Source of the DNA: Maricaulis sp965657935
GTDB taxonomy: Bacteria > Pseudomonadota > Alphaproteobacteria > Caulobacterales > Maricaulaceae
Direction of reading: 5' to 3'
NCBI GenBank assembly: GCA_965657935.1
Contig: CBFHQE010000100.1
Location: 1-11,656 of the forward strand
Length of the DNA stretch: 11,656 nt
Of this stretch, positions 1 to 7,131 are shown piece by piece; the first letter of the stretch is position 1, and the number at the start of each line of letters is the position of its first letter. Under the pieces are notes generated by a model that saw only the letters and a list, made by a program, of their open reading frames with translations, was not told the origin of the DNA and did no database searches. Both the position numbers and the translations under genes were made by a program.

Positions 1-280
1 TCGGGTCGTCATACGCCATCGGGGTCATCGCAAACCCCTGTACGTTCATCATCAAGATGCCCAGCACGGCGATCCCGGAGAATTGTTCGTTGATGCGGAC
101 TTCCTGAAGGGTTTTCACCAGCGTTATAAGAGAGCCGCTGAGAAACAGGATTCCCATGCCGAGATAGCCCTTGGTCGACAGATCCACCGGCATGAGCAGC
201 AGGGAAAGCGAGAGCATCCCCAGGGCGATGGCCACACAGGCATAGTTGAAACTGATCCACAGTTTTGATTGTCCAAGCAT
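1..280 (-). CDS. YiaA/YiaB-type two-helix inner membrane protein (partial, 3' end off the window)
   Basis: The frame opens with ATG at 280 on the minus strand and stays open to the left edge (93 residues seen). Hydrophobic segments lie at about residues 9-30, 37-55 and 68-85. Between the first two is the stretch STKGYLGMG, and after the second comes TLVKTLQEVR. This resembles the YiaAB two-helix domain, where a KGY..MG turn precedes a second helix ending in a charged (K)TLRD-like motif. Family members are small inner-membrane proteins without a defined biochemical role. The start codon is one base after the TGA of the upstream pspA-like gene (TGATATG), so the two are very likely co-transcribed and translationally coupled. 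That suggests a membrane partner for the PspA protein. Family assignment is by recalled motif only; the C-terminus is not visible. Confidence 0.72.
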   Translation of the reverse strand, partial: MLGQSKLWISFNYACVAIALGMLSLSLLLMPVDLSTKGYLGMGILFLSGSLITLVKTLQEVRINEQFSGIAVLGILMMNVQGFAMTPMAYDDP

Positions 281-281
281 A

Positions 282-977
282 TCAAGCCTCCGTCTGGTTG
301 TTCATGCGGTTGCGAATGCGTTCGAGAACAGCTTCGGTGCTGAGCGGGGCAGGGGAACCACACCCTTCCGCGGCGAGTCGGTCCAGAATGGTCCCGGGAT
401 CGGTCTCGGCGTTTATCTCCTCGAGAATTTCCATCTGTTCGAAGACATCCGGCTGATCAAGAAAGTCGTTGAGGACACGCTCTCCCTCAACCAGCGCAGC
501 GATACCCGTGATGTCGCCGCTCAACTCTGATGTCGTGCGGCGCTCGGCTGCGACTGTACGGGCGGTCGCCAGTCCCTGTTTGAGTTCCAGCAGGCGCGAT
601 TGCCCACCATCGATCAATCGACGCAATCGTTCGATGGCGAGTTGATTGCGAGCGATGGATTTGTCGAGCCTGCAGATATTCTTCTCGAGCCGCGTGAGAT
701 GCAGCGCACCGTCCTCCGCCAGCGCTGTCAGATCTGACTTAAGGGCATTTTCGATGCGAATCTCCAATTCGGCCGCCTGTCCGGCGAGACTGGTCCGGGA
801 TGCCGTGTCGTTTCTTTCCTTGAGAATGAGGCTGGCCAGACAATGTTTTGCCTGGCTCTGCGCCTTGTCTGCATCTTCAATCCGTTGTTCCAGAATCGTA
901 ATTGCATTCTGTTGTTCCAACAGGCGTTCGCTTTTGCGAACCTCGCCACGCATGACGGTCATCAGGGTAGAGAACAT
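282..977 (-). CDS. PspA/IM30 family protein (YjfJ-like)
   Basis: The product is 231 residues, close to the usual 220-230 of PspA/IM30 proteins. It is almost wholly charged and helical with long heptad-like stretches and no membrane segment. The N-terminus (MFSTLMTVMRGEV, then ILEQRIEDADKAQSQAK) fits the amphipathic first helix and the LxQxIRDA-type signature of the family, closer to the YjfJ-like branch than to classical E. coli PspA. Family members assemble on the inner face of the cytoplasmic membrane and help it keep its integrity under stress. A very good Shine-Dalgarno site (AGGAGG, 983-988 on the minus strand) lies 5 nt before the ATG. An operator-like inverted repeat sits directly upstream of it. 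The gene is divergent from a TetR-family regulator and followed by a YiaAB-domain membrane protein. No PspF, PspB or PspC homologue is visible nearby. Confidence 0.85.
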   Translation of the reverse strand: MFSTLMTVMRGEVRKSERLLEQQNAITILEQRIEDADKAQSQAKHCLASLILKERNDTASRTSLAGQAAELEIRIENALKSDLTALAEDGALHLTRLEKNICRLDKSIARNQLAIERLRRLIDGGQSRLLELKQGLATARTVAAERRTTSELSGDITGIAALVEGERVLNDFLDQPDVFEQMEILEEINAETDPGTILDRLAAEGCGSPAPLSTEAVLERIRNRMNNQTEA

Positions 978-990
978 CGAAACCTCCTAA

Positions 991-1007
991 AATGAACAAT
1001 GTTCAAA
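991..1007. promoter_or_regulatory. Candidate TetR operator O1 (pspA side)
   Basis: The sequence is AATGAAC-AAT-GTTCAAA, a dyad with 7-base arms matching except for the outermost pair. It lies just upstream of the pspA-like ribosome-binding site, where a bound repressor would block transcript initiation or early elongation. The same AATGAAC-N3-GTTCA core recurs 55 bp away (centre to centre) in front of the tetR-like gene. That recurrence is the main reason for calling it an operator. Confidence 0.65.
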
Positions 1008-1045
1008 ACTAGAGTGGAGGCGAATAGGATTCATTCAAGCTGTAA

Positions 1046-1062
1046 AATGAACCTTGTTCATT
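1046..1062. promoter_or_regulatory. Candidate TetR operator O2 (tetR side)
   Basis: The sequence is AATGAAC-CTT-GTTCATT, a perfect 7-base inverted repeat with a 3-base spacer, in a 17-bp frame typical of TetR-family sites. It falls between a weak -35-like CTGTAA (1040-1045) and a -10-like TAAATT (1062-1067) for the rightward gene. Binding there would close the tetR promoter, consistent with autorepression. The promoter boxes are weak; the dyad itself is unambiguous. Confidence 0.7.
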
Positions 1063-1088
1063 AAATTATTTCATGCTTGAAAGAGGGA

Positions 1089-1712
1089 ATGGTAACGAAT
1101 TCACCAAACGCACGTGGACGAGGGCGTCCGCCGCTGTCAGATGGCATTCGTCAGCGACTTCTTGCTCACGCGCGCGAACTTTTGCGTTCCGGTGAGCAGG
1201 AAAAACTGCCGATCCGCCAACTTGCCGCGTCTGCTGGCGTAAGTACAGGTTCATTCTACAAGTTTTTTCCCGATCAACATGCATTGCGGGAAGCCCTGGC
1301 GATGGATGTGTATGCGGAGTTGGCGCTGATACTGGACCGCACGCTGGCGCAGGCTGCCGGGCGTTCTGTCTATGAACGCGTCATGCAGTTGGCCGTGTCC
1401 TATGTTGATTATGTCCAGGCCAATGAAAAGCTTTGGGCCAATCTGCTCGAGTTTCGGCGACAATACCGGGATTCAAATGCGCTCGCTGTCGAGGCCGAGA
1501 ACGCGCTGTTCGGCGTTCTTGAAGCAGAGTTGGATCAGCTGGCTGGTGTAAACAGGCCAGAGCTCCGTGCAGATCTCGCTCGGGCCTTGTGGGCCAGCGT
1601 TCACGGGATCACGGTCCAAACGGTGCCCAACAGTTTCAAGGAAGATCCGCGCGGTGACGCGCTGGAACAAATGCGCCTGATCATCGACGCGGTCATAACG
1701 CGTTACAGTTGA
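1089..1712 (+). CDS. TetR/AcrR family transcriptional regulator
   Basis: From the ATG at 1089 the product is 207 residues, normal for the family. The N-terminus holds a basic stretch (ARGRGRPP, about residues 8-15) followed by the TetR helix-turn-helix: IRQLAASAGVSTGSFYKFF at about residues 43-61. The C-terminal half is helical and ends with an ALWASVHGI motif of the kind seen in TetR ligand-binding domains with a WHG-like element. No ligand can be named. An in-frame TTG at 1077 would add four residues. Neither start has a well-placed Shine-Dalgarno site, since GAGGG sits only one base before the ATG, so the start is uncertain and the transcript may be nearly leaderless. The gene is divergent from the pspA-like gene and shares with it a control region with two matching dyads. 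It is most simply the local repressor of pspA-yiaAB and of itself. Confidence 0.85.
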   Translation: MVTNSPNARGRGRPPLSDGIRQRLLAHARELLRSGEQEKLPIRQLAASAGVSTGSFYKFFPDQHALREALAMDVYAELALILDRTLAQAAGRSVYERVMQLAVSYVDYVQANEKLWANLLEFRRQYRDSNALAVEAENALFGVLEAELDQLAGVNRPELRADLARALWASVHGITVQTVPNSFKEDPRGDALEQMRLIIDAVITRYS

Positions 1713-1727
1713 TAGCGCACGAAGCGC

Positions 1728-1756
1728 TTGCCAATCCGCGTTTGGCTGATTAGAAC
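1728..1756 (+). promoter_or_regulatory. Probable promoter of tRNA-Val
   Basis: TTGCCA (1728-1733) and TAGAAC (1751-1756) are separated by 17 bp and match the sigma-70-type consensus at 5/6 and 4/6 positions. The predicted start near 1763 is about 12 nt before the mature tRNA. The GC-rich stretch right after the -10 box is what one expects of a stable-RNA promoter under stringent control. A 5-bp hairpin (1714-1728) after the tetR stop slightly overlaps the -35 box and lacks a T-tract. Confidence 0.5.
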
Positions 1757-1774
1757 GCGCGCTCCACACCGGAT

Positions 1775-1850
1775 GGGCGGTTAGCTCAGTTGGGAGAGCA
1801 TCTCGTTTACACCGAGAGGGTCGGGGGTTCGAGCCCCTCACCGCCCACCA
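1775..1850 (+). tRNA. tRNA-Val (anticodon UAC)
   Basis: A complete 76-nt cloverleaf. The acceptor stem GGGCGGT pairs with ACCGCCC and is followed by A73 and an encoded CCA. The D-arm contains TTAGCTCAGTTGGGAGAGC. The anticodon stem TCTCG/CGAGA closes a loop TTTACAC with anticodon TAC at 1808-1810. The T-arm GGGGG-TTCGAGC-CCCTC has one G-U pair. It is a single tRNA with its own promoter, convergent with the DUF1501 gene. Confidence 0.97.
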
Positions 1851-1888
1851 TCCTTTTCCCATGTATTACGGCAGGCTGTTTGGCAGAT

Positions 1889-1920
1889 GTCGCTGGAAGC
1901 GGCGGTACTGTTGCAGCGAC
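1889..1920. other. Inverted repeat between convergent genes
   Basis: GTCGCTG (1889-1895) and CAGCGAC (1914-1920) form a perfect 7-bp stem with an 18-nt loop, in the 117-bp gap between tRNA-Val and the end of the DUF1501 gene. There is no T-tract on either side, so it is at best a weak bidirectional transcription-end or mRNA 3'-protecting structure. Confidence 0.3.
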
Positions 1921-1967
1921 GCTGTGGCAATGGCGCATAATTGGCGCACGCCGCCGATTCGATCACC

Positions 1968-3368
1968 TCAGACGAAGGCCGGGGAGCTCGGGAAATTGCT
2001 GAGGCCGGGAAGGGCAATGGCAAGTTCCTGTTCATCCAGGCCAAACCAGCGACCGAGTGTGGCCGCGTATTGTTCCACTGAAGTCGTTGGAATGAGACGG
2101 CCATTGCCGGCGTCCTGGGTGTGCTCGAACCCATATTCGGGCATGTCGCCATAGATCTGGCGCCCGTTCACCGCTCCGCCAATGATGAAGTGGTGCGAAC
2201 CCCATCCATGATCGGTGCCGTCGCCATTGATCGAGAGGGTTCGACCGAAGTCGGACGCGGTGAAAACTGTGACTTCATCGCGCGCGCCGATCTCACTCAT
2301 GGCCGTCTGGAAGGCGGCCAGGCCCGCGGCCAGCTGGGACTGCCGGTTGATGAGGTCGCGAGCCTGGGCCGAGTGAGTGTCAAAACCTCCGATGCCCACA
2401 AAAAAGACCTGACGTGACGCCCCCAGCACATTGCGAAGGGAAATCGCCTCGGCGACTGTGCGGAGTTGCTGGGCAAAAAAGCCACCCGGGAACGTGGTCG
2501 AGATCTCAGCAACCTCGTCACGGGCATTGGAATAGGCCTCGTTGGCGTCCAGCGCCCTGCGCGAGCGGTCTGTGATGTCGCGCTGGAACAGGTTGGACGG
2601 GTTTTGGCCCTGCGATCGGAAATGCCGCTCCATCATCTCGGACACGCCCTGACCCTCGGCGCCGAAATAGGGTGGCCATTGAATGGCAATCAGATTGTCA
2701 GGGCCCCCGATGGAAAGCTGGTATTGTTGCGCAATATCGCCTGACAGCCAGACCTGGTTGCCGAAAGTGCTCATGCCGGTGAACAAGGCGTTCTGGTTGG
2801 CGTTGGACTGCAGGGCTGCATCGGCAAATCGTCCGCCCCAGCCAAACAGCGCGCCTTCAGGCGCTGACGACATCCAGGTTGATTGCTGGTCATTATGGGA
2901 GAATAGCTGGCGCGGAAGGCGCGCTTGCCCGTTCAGGACCATCTCCCGGTCGGTTGGCTCCAGCAACGGGCCGACATTGGCAAGAATAGCCGCGTCACCG
3001 GCTTCGAACATGGCGTGCAGTGGCGCCAATTCCTGGGGTAAGGCGAACTGGCGGCCGGCCAGGGTGCCAGCATTACTTGGATTGAGTGCCAGCAGGTCAG
3101 CGCGACCTCTGGGACTATTGGCGCTGACATATTGCGCAAACAGACTCTCCCGTGTCGTGGCAAAGCTGTCATACGACGTCTGGTCATAAGGCAAGACCGT
3201 GTCGTAATGGTCCATTCCCCCAAACATGAAGACACAGACCAGTGCCTTGTATCCCGTCGTGTCAGCCGCAAGGGCCGGCATGGACATGAGGCCGCCGGTC
3301 AGCCCACCGGTACCCAGAAGACCAGCCGCAGAAGCCCGGGAGAGAAAGTCGCGTCGATTGAGTTTCAT
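1968..3368 (-). CDS. DUF1501 domain-containing protein, Tat-exported (alkaline-phosphatase superfamily fold)
   Basis: The product is 466 residues with a twin-arginine signal peptide: NRRDFLSRA at residues 4-12, a Gly/Leu-rich hydrophobic core, and an ALA cleavage site near residue 34. The mature part carries the DUF1501 landmarks: FGGMDHYDT (49-57), SHNDQQSTW (157-165), GGFDTH (327-332), SDFGRT (372-377) and GTDHGWGSHHF (384-394). The Asp/His clusters are placed like the metal ligands of the sulfatase/alkaline-phosphatase superfamily to which DUF1501 is related, so a metal-dependent hydrolase is plausible, but no substrate is known to me. Export through Tat implies folding, perhaps with a cofactor, in the cytoplasm. 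The start is supported by GGGAG 9 nt upstream. It lies 12 bp after the DUF1800 gene on the same strand, the usual pairing of these two families. Confidence 0.9.
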   Translation of the reverse strand: MKLNRRDFLSRASAAGLLGTGGLTGGLMSMPALAADTTGYKALVCVFMFGGMDHYDTVLPYDQTSYDSFATTRESLFAQYVSANSPRGRADLLALNPSNAGTLAGRQFALPQELAPLHAMFEAGDAAILANVGPLLEPTDREMVLNGQARLPRQLFSHNDQQSTWMSSAPEGALFGWGGRFADAALQSNANQNALFTGMSTFGNQVWLSGDIAQQYQLSIGGPDNLIAIQWPPYFGAEGQGVSEMMERHFRSQGQNPSNLFQRDITDRSRRALDANEAYSNARDEVAEISTTFPGGFFAQQLRTVAEAISLRNVLGASRQVFFVGIGGFDTHSAQARDLINRQSQLAAGLAAFQTAMSEIGARDEVTVFTASDFGRTLSINGDGTDHGWGSHHFIIGGAVNGRQIYGDMPEYGFEHTQDAGNGRLIPTTSVEQYAATLGRWFGLDEQELAIALPGLSNFPSSPAFV

Positions 3369-3380
3369 GATCCTGGCTCC

Positions 3381-5117
3381 CTAGCGCTGAACGACATAGT
3401 CGGGTGAGGTGAGAACGAGCAGGACGGCCGTCTGCACGCGTCCTCTCTGACCCGGGCCTGGGTCCTCGGCATCGATGACGATGGTCTCGAGTATTTCTGT
3501 CATGCGTGTGCGGGTTTCCGCGCTCAACGTGCCCGCTGTGAATGTCATGTCGAGCCAGTCAATCAGGGTGTCGATGTTCCCGGCAATCGCCATCTCGTCC
3601 TCGTAAACGGGGTGGAAACCGAGTGTTTCTGTGCGGTCTTCGCCCCAAGTTGAATCAGTGATGAAGGCGCTCAGAAAATTGGTGAAGCCGATAATGCTGG
3701 CTTCATTGACGATTTGTAGCTCGGGTGCGGTCAGGCCCGCTTCCCCGGTCGCTGAACCTGGAGCGATATAACCCGGCCGGTAAAAGTTGAAGACCGAAGG
3801 CGAGCGGAAGCTGTGTTGTCCCAGAGTCCCGCTTGACGAGGTGTCCCACAGAAAATCTTCCCGCCAGGCTTCCGAACCGGTGATGTGGAAGGCACGCGCC
3901 CAGTGAACAAATCTCAACACCGGTTCACGAACTTTTCCAAATTCGTTCGGAGCGGTGGTCGGGTCCTGGCGCGCTTCGTCATCCAGTAGGATCGCTGCCA
4001 GGGTCGCGGCGAGGTCGCCACGCTGCCCAGTGCCGACACTCTGGCCATCCGGGAATTGAAAGCTGCCCGTCTCAAATACAGTCGCCACGCGTTGCACATA
4101 GGCCGGTGTCGGATGGCTGGTGGTGAAGCGCTGGATTAACTGACGACTTATGAAGGGCGCCAGATTGGGGTGGTTGAAGAGGGTGTCCAGGGCAATATCG
4201 ATACTGGTCTGGGCATCCGTGCCGGCAGGGATGGTCGTGCCCAGAAAGGATTTTTCGCTGGTCGAATGATAGGCTGGGAAGATCTCCAGCGGGGTGTAGT
4301 AGATGCTTTCATCATCTCCGGACGGCCAGTAATTCTCGCCGCGCAATCCCAGGCCGGTGAAGACGCGGGCGAGGCCGGTAACATCCGAATTGTCATAGGT
4401 CTCGATCGGACGGCCCTCGTTATCGGTGACAACAGTGCCATCCATGCGCAACTCCACCAGACCGATCGTGAAAAGCTGCATGATCTCGCGCGCATAGTTT
4501 TCGTCGGGAACCCGTCCGTCTTCCATGTTCTCGCGAACATTGTAGAGATAAGTCAGGTAAGCAGCCATGGCAGGTGAATAGGTTACCTGTTCCAGGATGT
4601 CCCGGTAGTTGCCAAATGCGTTGCTGATGAGGATGTCCATATAATGGGCCGTCGTCAGCGGACGACCTGCGAGGACCGATCCCTGGCCTTCGGAGACGAC
4701 AAGGATCTGTGAGAGGGCATAGGCCATGCGTTGTCTTAACTGGTCTTCGCCATCGATCAGGCCAGCCCAGTAGGCGTCGGAAGCACCGCGAAAGGTCGAG
4801 AAGTCGTTGAGAACACCATTGGCGATCAAGGCATCGAGATGCACCGTCGGTGGGCGGGTCAACTGGTCACGATACCAGAGCGAATAGGTGCTCGTCGACA
4901 GGTCCTCGATTTCCTCGTAAGTCGCGCCAAAGGTCGCCTGGCCGAGAAATTTGGACGATTGTTCCTGGGTTGGACTCTGGTTGGATGGTGGGGGAGGAGG
5001 AGGTGGAGTGTTTCCACCGCCTCCTCCGGACCCTCCGCCGGAACCACCACCGCCACCGCTGCAAGCGGCAACCACCAGTCCAAGGCTCATAGCCGCGACA
5101 CGTAGTAAGCTGCGCAT
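3381..5117 (-). CDS. DUF1800 domain-containing lipoprotein
   Basis: From the ATG at 5117 the product is 578 residues, starting MRSLLRVAAM and reaching a lipobox ending VAAC at Cys19, so it should be lipidated; the +2 residue is Ser. Residues 20-49 are a tether of Gly/Ser followed by seven prolines. The DUF1800 domain then fills the rest: ATFGATYEEI (61-70), RMAYALSQIL (130-139), NYAREIMQLFTIG (207-219), DVTGLARVFTGLG (245-257), GKVREP (394-399), GQHSFRSPSVFNFY (433-446), and a C-terminal TSPDYVVQR. All are family hallmarks; no catalytic mechanism is known to me. An in-frame ATG at 5180 would give 599 residues but has no ribosome-binding site and would bury the signal peptide, whereas GGGGA lies 5 nt before 5117. 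It is first in an operon with the DUF1501 gene. The protein is probably anchored in the outer membrane facing the periplasm; this is inference. Confidence 0.9.
   Translation of the reverse strand: MRSLLRVAAMSLGLVVAACSGGGGGSGGGSGGGGGNTPPPPPPPSNQSPTQEQSSKFLGQATFGATYEEIEDLSTSTYSLWYRDQLTRPPTVHLDALIANGVLNDFSTFRGASDAYWAGLIDGEDQLRQRMAYALSQILVVSEGQGSVLAGRPLTTAHYMDILISNAFGNYRDILEQVTYSPAMAAYLTYLYNVRENMEDGRVPDENYAREIMQLFTIGLVELRMDGTVVTDNEGRPIETYDNSDVTGLARVFTGLGLRGENYWPSGDDESIYYTPLEIFPAYHSTSEKSFLGTTIPAGTDAQTSIDIALDTLFNHPNLAPFISRQLIQRFTTSHPTPAYVQRVATVFETGSFQFPDGQSVGTGQRGDLAATLAAILLDDEARQDPTTAPNEFGKVREPVLRFVHWARAFHITGSEAWREDFLWDTSSSGTLGQHSFRSPSVFNFYRPGYIAPGSATGEAGLTAPELQIVNEASIIGFTNFLSAFITDSTWGEDRTETLGFHPVYEDEMAIAGNIDTLIDWLDMTFTAGTLSAETRTRMTEILETIVIDAEDPGPGQRGRVQTAVLLVLTSPDYVVQR
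4993..5027. repeat. Self-complementary Gly/Pro codon tract (inverted repeat inside the DUF1800 gene)
   Basis: Two 15-base arms (4993-5007 and 5013-5027) are reverse complements with one mismatch and a 5-base loop. The cause is that glycine codons (GGN) on the coding strand face proline codons (CCN) a few residues later, with Asn-Thr in the loop. In the mRNA this is a strong hairpin about 30-45 codons after the start. Confidence 0.75.
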
Positions 5118-5195
5118 TCTTTTCCCCGCTCGAAATACACCGGTCCGAGACATGCAGCCCGGTGACTGGGATGTCTCCATGCCATTCTGACAAGG

Positions 5196-5201
5196 ATTAT
5201 A
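5196..5201 (-). promoter_or_regulatory. Candidate -10 box for the DUF1800-DUF1501 operon
   Basis: A perfect TATAAT on the minus strand in the gap after bioD. No convincing -35 box is found 16-18 bp upstream (GACGGC at 17 bp). The implied start near 5189 gives a leader of about 70 nt to the ATG at 5117. It also places the alternative ATGs at 5180 and 5153 without ribosome-binding sites inside that leader. Confidence 0.45.
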
Positions 5202-5249
5202 CGCAAGGGAAGACGAATGCCGTCGCTGGAACGGTTCACATCGTAAATT

Positions 5250-5263
5250 CGCTGTGATCAGCG
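5250..5263 (-). terminator. Weak hairpin after bioFD
   Basis: On the minus strand CGCTG-ATCA-CAGCG forms a 5-bp stem with a 4-nt loop about 30 bp after the bioD stop, followed by AATTTA and not by a clean U-run. It could end the bioFD transcript before the next promoter on the same strand, but the structure is short. Confidence 0.3.
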
Positions 5264-5293
5264 CGCCTGAAATTTGACTCAGATTGCGCGGTC

Positions 5294-5956
5294 CTAGTCG
5301 CGGGAAGCCAGATCGACGACCCTGAGCAATTGTTCGGGGCGTTTTGGGGAATATTCGACGATCTCAGCACGCGGAGCGAAGCGGCGCAGTGTGGCGGCGG
5401 TTTCGGACGCCTCTACAGGATCACCCGGGCGGGGGTTGATGATCACGGCCGCTCGGCCATCCAGTACCCGCAATGCTGTCAGCGTGTGCGATATGGTTCC
5501 AAGATAGTTGCCGGCGACCACGACCGGAAAAGCATCAAGCTCACGCAGCAGGTCGAGGTTGAGGCCGTCCTGGGCAATCGGAGACATGATGCCGCCAGCC
5601 CCTTCAACAAAAGTCGGTCGACTGGAGGTACACTGATCGCTGCACCAGGATGCAATCGGATCAAGTGCGAGCTCACGCTGTTCGCGACGCGCGGCCATGT
5701 CGGGGGAGAGGGCGGCCTTGAACCGCCAGGGCGTGGTCTTCTGGAGCGTTTCAGCGTCCATTGTGCCGCCATTGGCACGGATCAGTCGGGCCGTATCCGA
5801 TTCCAACGCCGTTGAATTGTCGAAGCCTGAAAGCACCGGTTTGAGAACGCGGGCACGGCCACCAACGGACCGATAGACCTCCAGCAGCGCGCACAGCACG
5901 TGCGTCTTGCCGATATCGGTACCGGTTCCGGTAAAAAAGATCGGTCTGCGGTTCAC
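5294..5956 (-). CDS. bioD: Dethiobiotin synthase
   Basis: BioD closes the ureido ring of 7,8-diaminopelargonate with CO2 and ATP to give dethiobiotin, the penultimate biotin step, in the cytoplasm. The product is 220 residues, the usual size. Visible motifs are the P-loop GTGTDIGKT (10-18, Lys17), KPVLSG (39-44) with the lysine that helps bind substrate/phosphate, SDTARL (53-58), and VEGAGGIMSPI (117-127), the family's EGAGG signature. The start codon is GTG: its first three bases plus the next A form GTGA, overlapping the TGA of bioF by 4 bp. This indicates translational coupling and explains the absence of a separate ribosome-binding site. bioA is divergent just beyond bioF. bioB, needed for the last step, is not in the window. 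Confidence 0.95.
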   Translation of the reverse strand: MNRRPIFFTGTGTDIGKTHVLCALLEVYRSVGGRARVLKPVLSGFDNSTALESDTARLIRANGGTMDAETLQKTTPWRFKAALSPDMAARREQRELALDPIASWCSDQCTSSRPTFVEGAGGIMSPIAQDGLNLDLLRELDAFPVVVAGNYLGTISHTLTALRVLDGRAAVIINPRPGDPVEASETAATLRRFAPRAEIVEYSPKRPEQLLRVVDLASRD

Positions 5957-7131
5957 GCTGTCTCCGAGGTCTCCTCAAGGATCACTCGCACGCATCGCGC
6001 CAATCGGTCAATGTCGGCCTCGTCATGCGTGGCGGAGAAGGTGATGCGCAGGCGCGCGGTTCCACGCGGTACGGTGGGCGGTCGAATGGCGGTGACAAGA
6101 AATCCCTCGTCCTGCAGCGCGGCTGACGCCGTCAAGGCGCGGGTTTCCGATCCCAGCAGGACTGGAACGATGGGCGAGGCCGGAGTAGCAAGCCCGGCCG
6201 CTGAGCAGAAACGTTTGGCCAGAGCGAGCGGGCGAGCCCGACGCCTGGAATCCCGCTCGACGATATCCAGTGCGGCAAGCGCCGCAGCAATGCTGGCAGG
6301 CGGCAAGGCCGTGGTGAAGACCAGTGGTCGCGCGCGCGTGCGCAGCAGCTCGCAGACATTGTGTGATGCACACAGATAGCCACCATAACTGCCCAACGCC
6401 TTGGACAAGGTCCCCATTTGCAGCGGCGGAATGGCTGCCGGCAAAAAGTGCGCGGAGGATCCTTTGCCGTCACCGACAACACCGACGGCGTGGGCGTCAT
6501 CGACGAGCGTCCAGGAATCAAATTCCTCGGCCAGTGCCATCAATTCGGGCAGGGGCGCAAAGTCACCATCCATGGAGAAAACGCCATCGGTCATGATCAT
6601 GGTGTTGCGGTGTTGTTCTCGTTCTCTGGCCAGGATTTCCCGGACATGTTCGAGGTCGTTGTGGCGGAACTTTCGGATCTCGGCCCGGGAAAGTTCGGCG
6701 CCTGCGTGAATGCAGGCGTGTGCCAGCTCGTCGACCAGGATCAGATCACCAGCGCCCAGCAGGGCCGGAGCGATTGCCAGATTGGCCAGATAGCCGGACC
6801 CGAAAACAATGCAATCCTGTGTGCCCTTGAGCTTCGCCAGACGGCGTTCGAGTTCAAAGAGCAAATGGTGCCCACCGGTAACCAGTCGCGAAGCTCCTGA
6901 ACCGGCACCATAGTGCTCGGCTGCGTCCTGAGCGGCGCGGATAACTTCGGGATCATTCGCCAGACCGAGATAGTCGTTCGAGCAGAAATTCACATAGGTC
7001 TGGCCGTCGCGCTCGACCTGCATGCCAGCGGAATTGTTGGATTCCCGGAGATGCCGACGCAGCTGGCGTTTTTCCAGCCCGGCCAGCTTGCGAGACGCGA
7101 AACGTTCAAGCGATGACGAAATTGATTGCAT
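5953..7131 (-). CDS. bioF: 8-amino-7-oxononanoate synthase
   Basis: BioF is the PLP enzyme that condenses a pimeloyl thioester with L-alanine, releasing CO2, to give 8-amino-7-oxononanoate (KAPA). The product is 392 residues, the normal length. Visible features: NFCSNDYLGLA (48-58), the GAGSGASRLVTGG stretch (75-87), SMDGDFAPL (186-194), VDDAHAVG (210-217) with the PLP-contacting Asp211 and His214, and TLSKALGSYGGY (241-252) with Lys244 as the Schiff-base lysine. Short oxoamine synthases resemble each other (BioF, Kbl, ALA synthase), but the bioD and bioA neighbours settle the identity. The ATG at 7131 is preceded by AGGG 5 nt upstream, a modest ribosome-binding site. It is the first gene of bioFD; only 43 bp separate it from divergent bioA. 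Confidence 0.95.
   Translation of the reverse strand: MQSISSSLERFASRKLAGLEKRQLRRHLRESNNSAGMQVERDGQTYVNFCSNDYLGLANDPEVIRAAQDAAEHYGAGSGASRLVTGGHHLLFELERRLAKLKGTQDCIVFGSGYLANLAIAPALLGAGDLILVDELAHACIHAGAELSRAEIRKFRHNDLEHVREILAREREQHRNTMIMTDGVFSMDGDFAPLPELMALAEEFDSWTLVDDAHAVGVVGDGKGSSAHFLPAAIPPLQMGTLSKALGSYGGYLCASHNVCELLRTRARPLVFTTALPPASIAAALAALDIVERDSRRRARPLALAKRFCSAAGLATPASPIVPVLLGSETRALTASAALQDEGFLVTAIRPPTVPRGTARLRITFSATHDEADIDRLARCVRVILEETSETA

Noticed and set aside
282..1712. A complete classical psp operon (pspF, pspB, pspC)
   Set aside because: None of the visible frames resembles the PspF AAA+ activator or PspB/PspC; only the PspA-type protein is present.
1473..1862. 129-residue minus-strand frame across tetR and tRNA-Val
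   Set aside because: It runs antisense through the tetR gene and the tRNA; the RGSNPRPSRCKR-like segment is the common artefact of translating a tRNA backwards.
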